Origin: Thauera chlorobenzoica
GTDB lineage: Bacteria; Pseudomonadota; Gammaproteobacteria; Burkholderiales; Rhodocyclaceae
Direction: 5' to 3'
NCBI RefSeq assembly: GCF_001922305.1
Contig: NZ_CP018839.1
Location: 2,914,001-2,978,000, forward strand
DNA length: 64,000 bases
Position 1 is the stretch's first letter. Each line of letters begins with the position of its first letter. The notes under the pieces were generated by a model, which saw only the letters and a list, made by a program, of their open reading frames with translations, searched no databases and was not told where the DNA came from. A program made the translations under genes and the position numbers. This document shows, piece by piece, positions 62,551-64,000 of the stretch.

Positions 62551-63699
62551 TCACCCGGCGCGGCGGAACGGCAGATGGCGTGCCGCATCGTCGCGGTAGG
62601 CGGCGACGCCGGCCGCCTGGCGGGCGAGGTGGGGGGCGACGATGCGCCGGATCGCGGGGTCCGGAATCCAGTGCGCGGAGCGCACCCGCTGCGGCACGAA
62701 GCCGCGGGCGATCTTGTGCTCGCCGCCGGCGCCGGGCTCGAAACGCACGAGCCCCTCGCGCAGGCAGTAGTCGATGCCGCGATAGAAGCACAGCTCGAAG
62801 TGCAGGCTGTCGACCGCGCGGCTCGCCCCCCAGTAACGGCCGAACAGGGTGTCGGCGCTGCGAAAGCACAGCGACAGCGCGACCGGAACCTCGCCGTCGG
62901 CGGCGGTAAACACCACCATCCGCTCGTCCAGCGCCGCGGCCAGGGCCGCCAGGCATTCGGCGCTGAACGCGGCGTGGTTGCCGAAGCGCTCGAACGTCGA
63001 CCGGTACAGCGCATGCAGCGCCGGCCACTCGTCGGCGCGGATCTCACCGCCGTGGCGCACCTCGATGCGCAGCCCGGACTGGGCCGCACGCCGCCGCTCG
63101 GCGCGCACCTTGCGGCGCTTCTCGGCGGAGAAGGACTGGAGGAAACCGTCGAAATCGCCGAAGCCGGCATCCGCCCAGTGGAACTGCACGTCGTGCGACA
63201 CGAGCAGGCCGGCCGCTTCGAGGGTGGCGACATCGTCCGCTGCGGCGAGGGCGACGTGCCAGCTCGACCAGCCCTGCCCGGCAACCAGCGCCTGCGCCGC
63301 GCGGATCAGCGCGCGGCGCACCGCACCGGCGTCGGCACTGCGCGGCGCAACCAGCAGCCTCGGCCCCGCGACCGGCGTGTATGGCACCCCGGAGATCAGG
63401 CGCGGGTAGTAGTCCCGCCCGAAGCTCTCCCATACCGGACGCCAGCTCCAGTCGTAGATGAAGTCGCCGTGCGAATGCGATTTCAGGTACAGCGGCAGCA
63501 GGCCGACGACCCGGTTGTCCTCGGTCGCAAGCAGGTGGAGCGGCTGCCAGCCCGTCTCCGGGGCGACCACGCCGCTGGCTTCGAGGATGCGCAGGAAGTC
63601 GGCATTCAGGAACGGGTCGCCGGGCGCGGCGAGCTCGCCCCAGGCCTCGGCAGGAATCCCGGCGGCGCTGCCGGCGATGCGGACGTTCGGTTCGGTCAT
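62551..63699 (-). CDS. GNAT-fold protein (COG3146/DUF482-like)
   Basis: A 382-residue protein with two GNAT-like halves, including PLHLLATEDNRVVGLLPLYLKSHS and SFSAEKRRKVRAERRRA in the linker, then ALSLCFRSADTLFGRYWG, LHFELCFYRGIDYCLREG and HKIARGFVPQRVRSAHW. This matches the COG3146/DUF482 family of putative N-acyl/aminoacyl transferases, distantly like FemAB. Substrate unknown. The ATG at 63699 is preferred over upstream in-frame starts. Confidence 0.85.
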   Translation of the reverse strand: MTEPNVRIAGSAAGIPAEAWGELAAPGDPFLNADFLRILEASGVVAPETGWQPLHLLATEDNRVVGLLPLYLKSHSHGDFIYDWSWRPVWESFGRDYYPRLISGVPYTPVAGPRLLVAPRSADAGAVRRALIRAAQALVAGQGWSSWHVALAAADDVATLEAAGLLVSHDVQFHWADAGFGDFDGFLQSFSAEKRRKVRAERRRAAQSGLRIEVRHGGEIRADEWPALHALYRSTFERFGNHAAFSAECLAALAAALDERMVVFTAADGEVPVALSLCFRSADTLFGRYWGASRAVDSLHFELCFYRGIDYCLREGLVRFEPGAGGEHKIARGFVPQRVRSAHWIPDPAIRRIVAPHLARQAAGVAAYRDDAARHLPFRRAG

Positions 63700-63896
63700 G
63701 GGCCTCAAAGGGTGCGGCGGAGCGGTGGCCCGATTGGACCGCACAGCGGCGAAACGTTCCAGCCCCGCCCGGCAAGGCCCGGCAGCGATTCCCGGGCCGG
63801 ATGCGCGGTGTCCGCTGCGGATGGTCCGATTTGACACCTTTTCCCCGATTGCCCAACATGGATGCCCCTCGTTCCCGGCATCGCGCTTTTCCCCTC

Positions 63897-64000
63897 ATGC
63901 TCCGCTCCGACGATCTGCTGGCCCGCTCGCTCGCCGCCGTCTGGCACCCGTGCACGCAGATGAAGCACCACGAGGCCCTGCCCCTGGTGCCGATCGTCGG
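63897..64000 (+). CDS. bioA: Adenosylmethionine-8-amino-7-oxononanoate aminotransferase BioA (5' end only)
   Basis: The first 34 codons (LLARSLAAVWHPCTQMKHHE) show the BioA N-terminal WHPCTQM signature. The enzyme makes 7,8-diaminopelargonate in biotin synthesis. The gene runs off the window. It is divergent from the GNAT-fold gene, with about 197 bp between starts for both promoters. Confidence 0.85.
   Translation, partial: MLRSDDLLARSLAAVWHPCTQMKHHEALPLVPIV

Overview
The window is high-GC chromosomal DNA with tightly packed operons and many ATGA start/stop overlaps. Gene content (acetate permease, hpnCDE hopanoid genes, aromatic-acid symporter, multihaem cytochrome) suggests a respiratory betaproteobacterium, most likely of the Rhodocyclales (Thauera/Azoarcus/Aromatoleum type). 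That placement is inferred from protein resemblance; there is no rRNA gene in the window.

Layout. 1-12 kb: end of a HoxF-type diaphorase with an MFS transporter, a UbiB-like kinase, an AI-2E-type permease, the DUF485/ActP acetate uptake pair with a convergent two-component system, and an MgtC/DUF4010 membrane protein. 11.9-22.6 kb: a lipoyl-domain protein and an aromatic-acid:H+ symporter face, across a 529-bp regulatory gap, a seven-gene operon that looks like a complete corrinoid-dependent methyltransfer pathway: a MetV-MetF fusion, corrinoid protein, UroD-family methyltransferase, MetH-reactivation-like protein, ferredoxin/ASKHA corrinoid activator, pterin methyltransferase and amidohydrolase. 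The best reading is demethylation of a methoxylated (perhaps aromatic) compound with transfer of the methyl group to tetrahydrofolate. 22.7-25 kb: two tRNA-Val(CAC) genes, a PIN toxin-antitoxin pair and ChrA.

25-36 kb is the strangest part. It holds the arsenosugar/'selenodomain' set (two transferases, TVP38-FAD oxidoreductase, radical SAM ArsS), a pentahaem cytochrome, and two secreted proteins built partly from NPCAAK hexapeptide repeats (one is also a monohaem cytochrome c). An ECF sigma factor with its small zinc-finger anti-sigma sits in the middle. Five copies of one promoter-like motif (TAAGG, 15-16 bp, CGAC/T) stand upstream of these genes, including the sigma operon itself, so this looks like a self-contained, autoregulated ECF regulon. 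The island is also scarred: a second radical SAM copy has lost its catalytic core, and an ArsM-like methyltransferase and a YiiX-like hydrolase have lost their 3' ends at one common junction.

35.8-42.6 kb carries egtD, senA and senB (selenoneine biosynthesis) and a four-gene PhnD/C/E-like importer of the type annotated as a putative selenate transporter. An IS5-type element follows, next to a decayed toxin whose antitoxin survives, then tRNA-Leu(TAG).

45-64 kb is more ordinary: rfbBD, an attEFGH-like ABC system, a TerC/Alx protein behind a yybP-ykoY manganese riboswitch with its own terminator, hpnCDE, YhaV/PrlF, a RelE-like/SF1 helicase/ankyrin protein, an M14 carboxypeptidase, YaaA, a GNAT-fold protein and the start of bioA.

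Long open frames antisense to or out of frame with these genes are high-GC shadows and were left out. All family assignments are from reading the translated sequences; no database search was possible.
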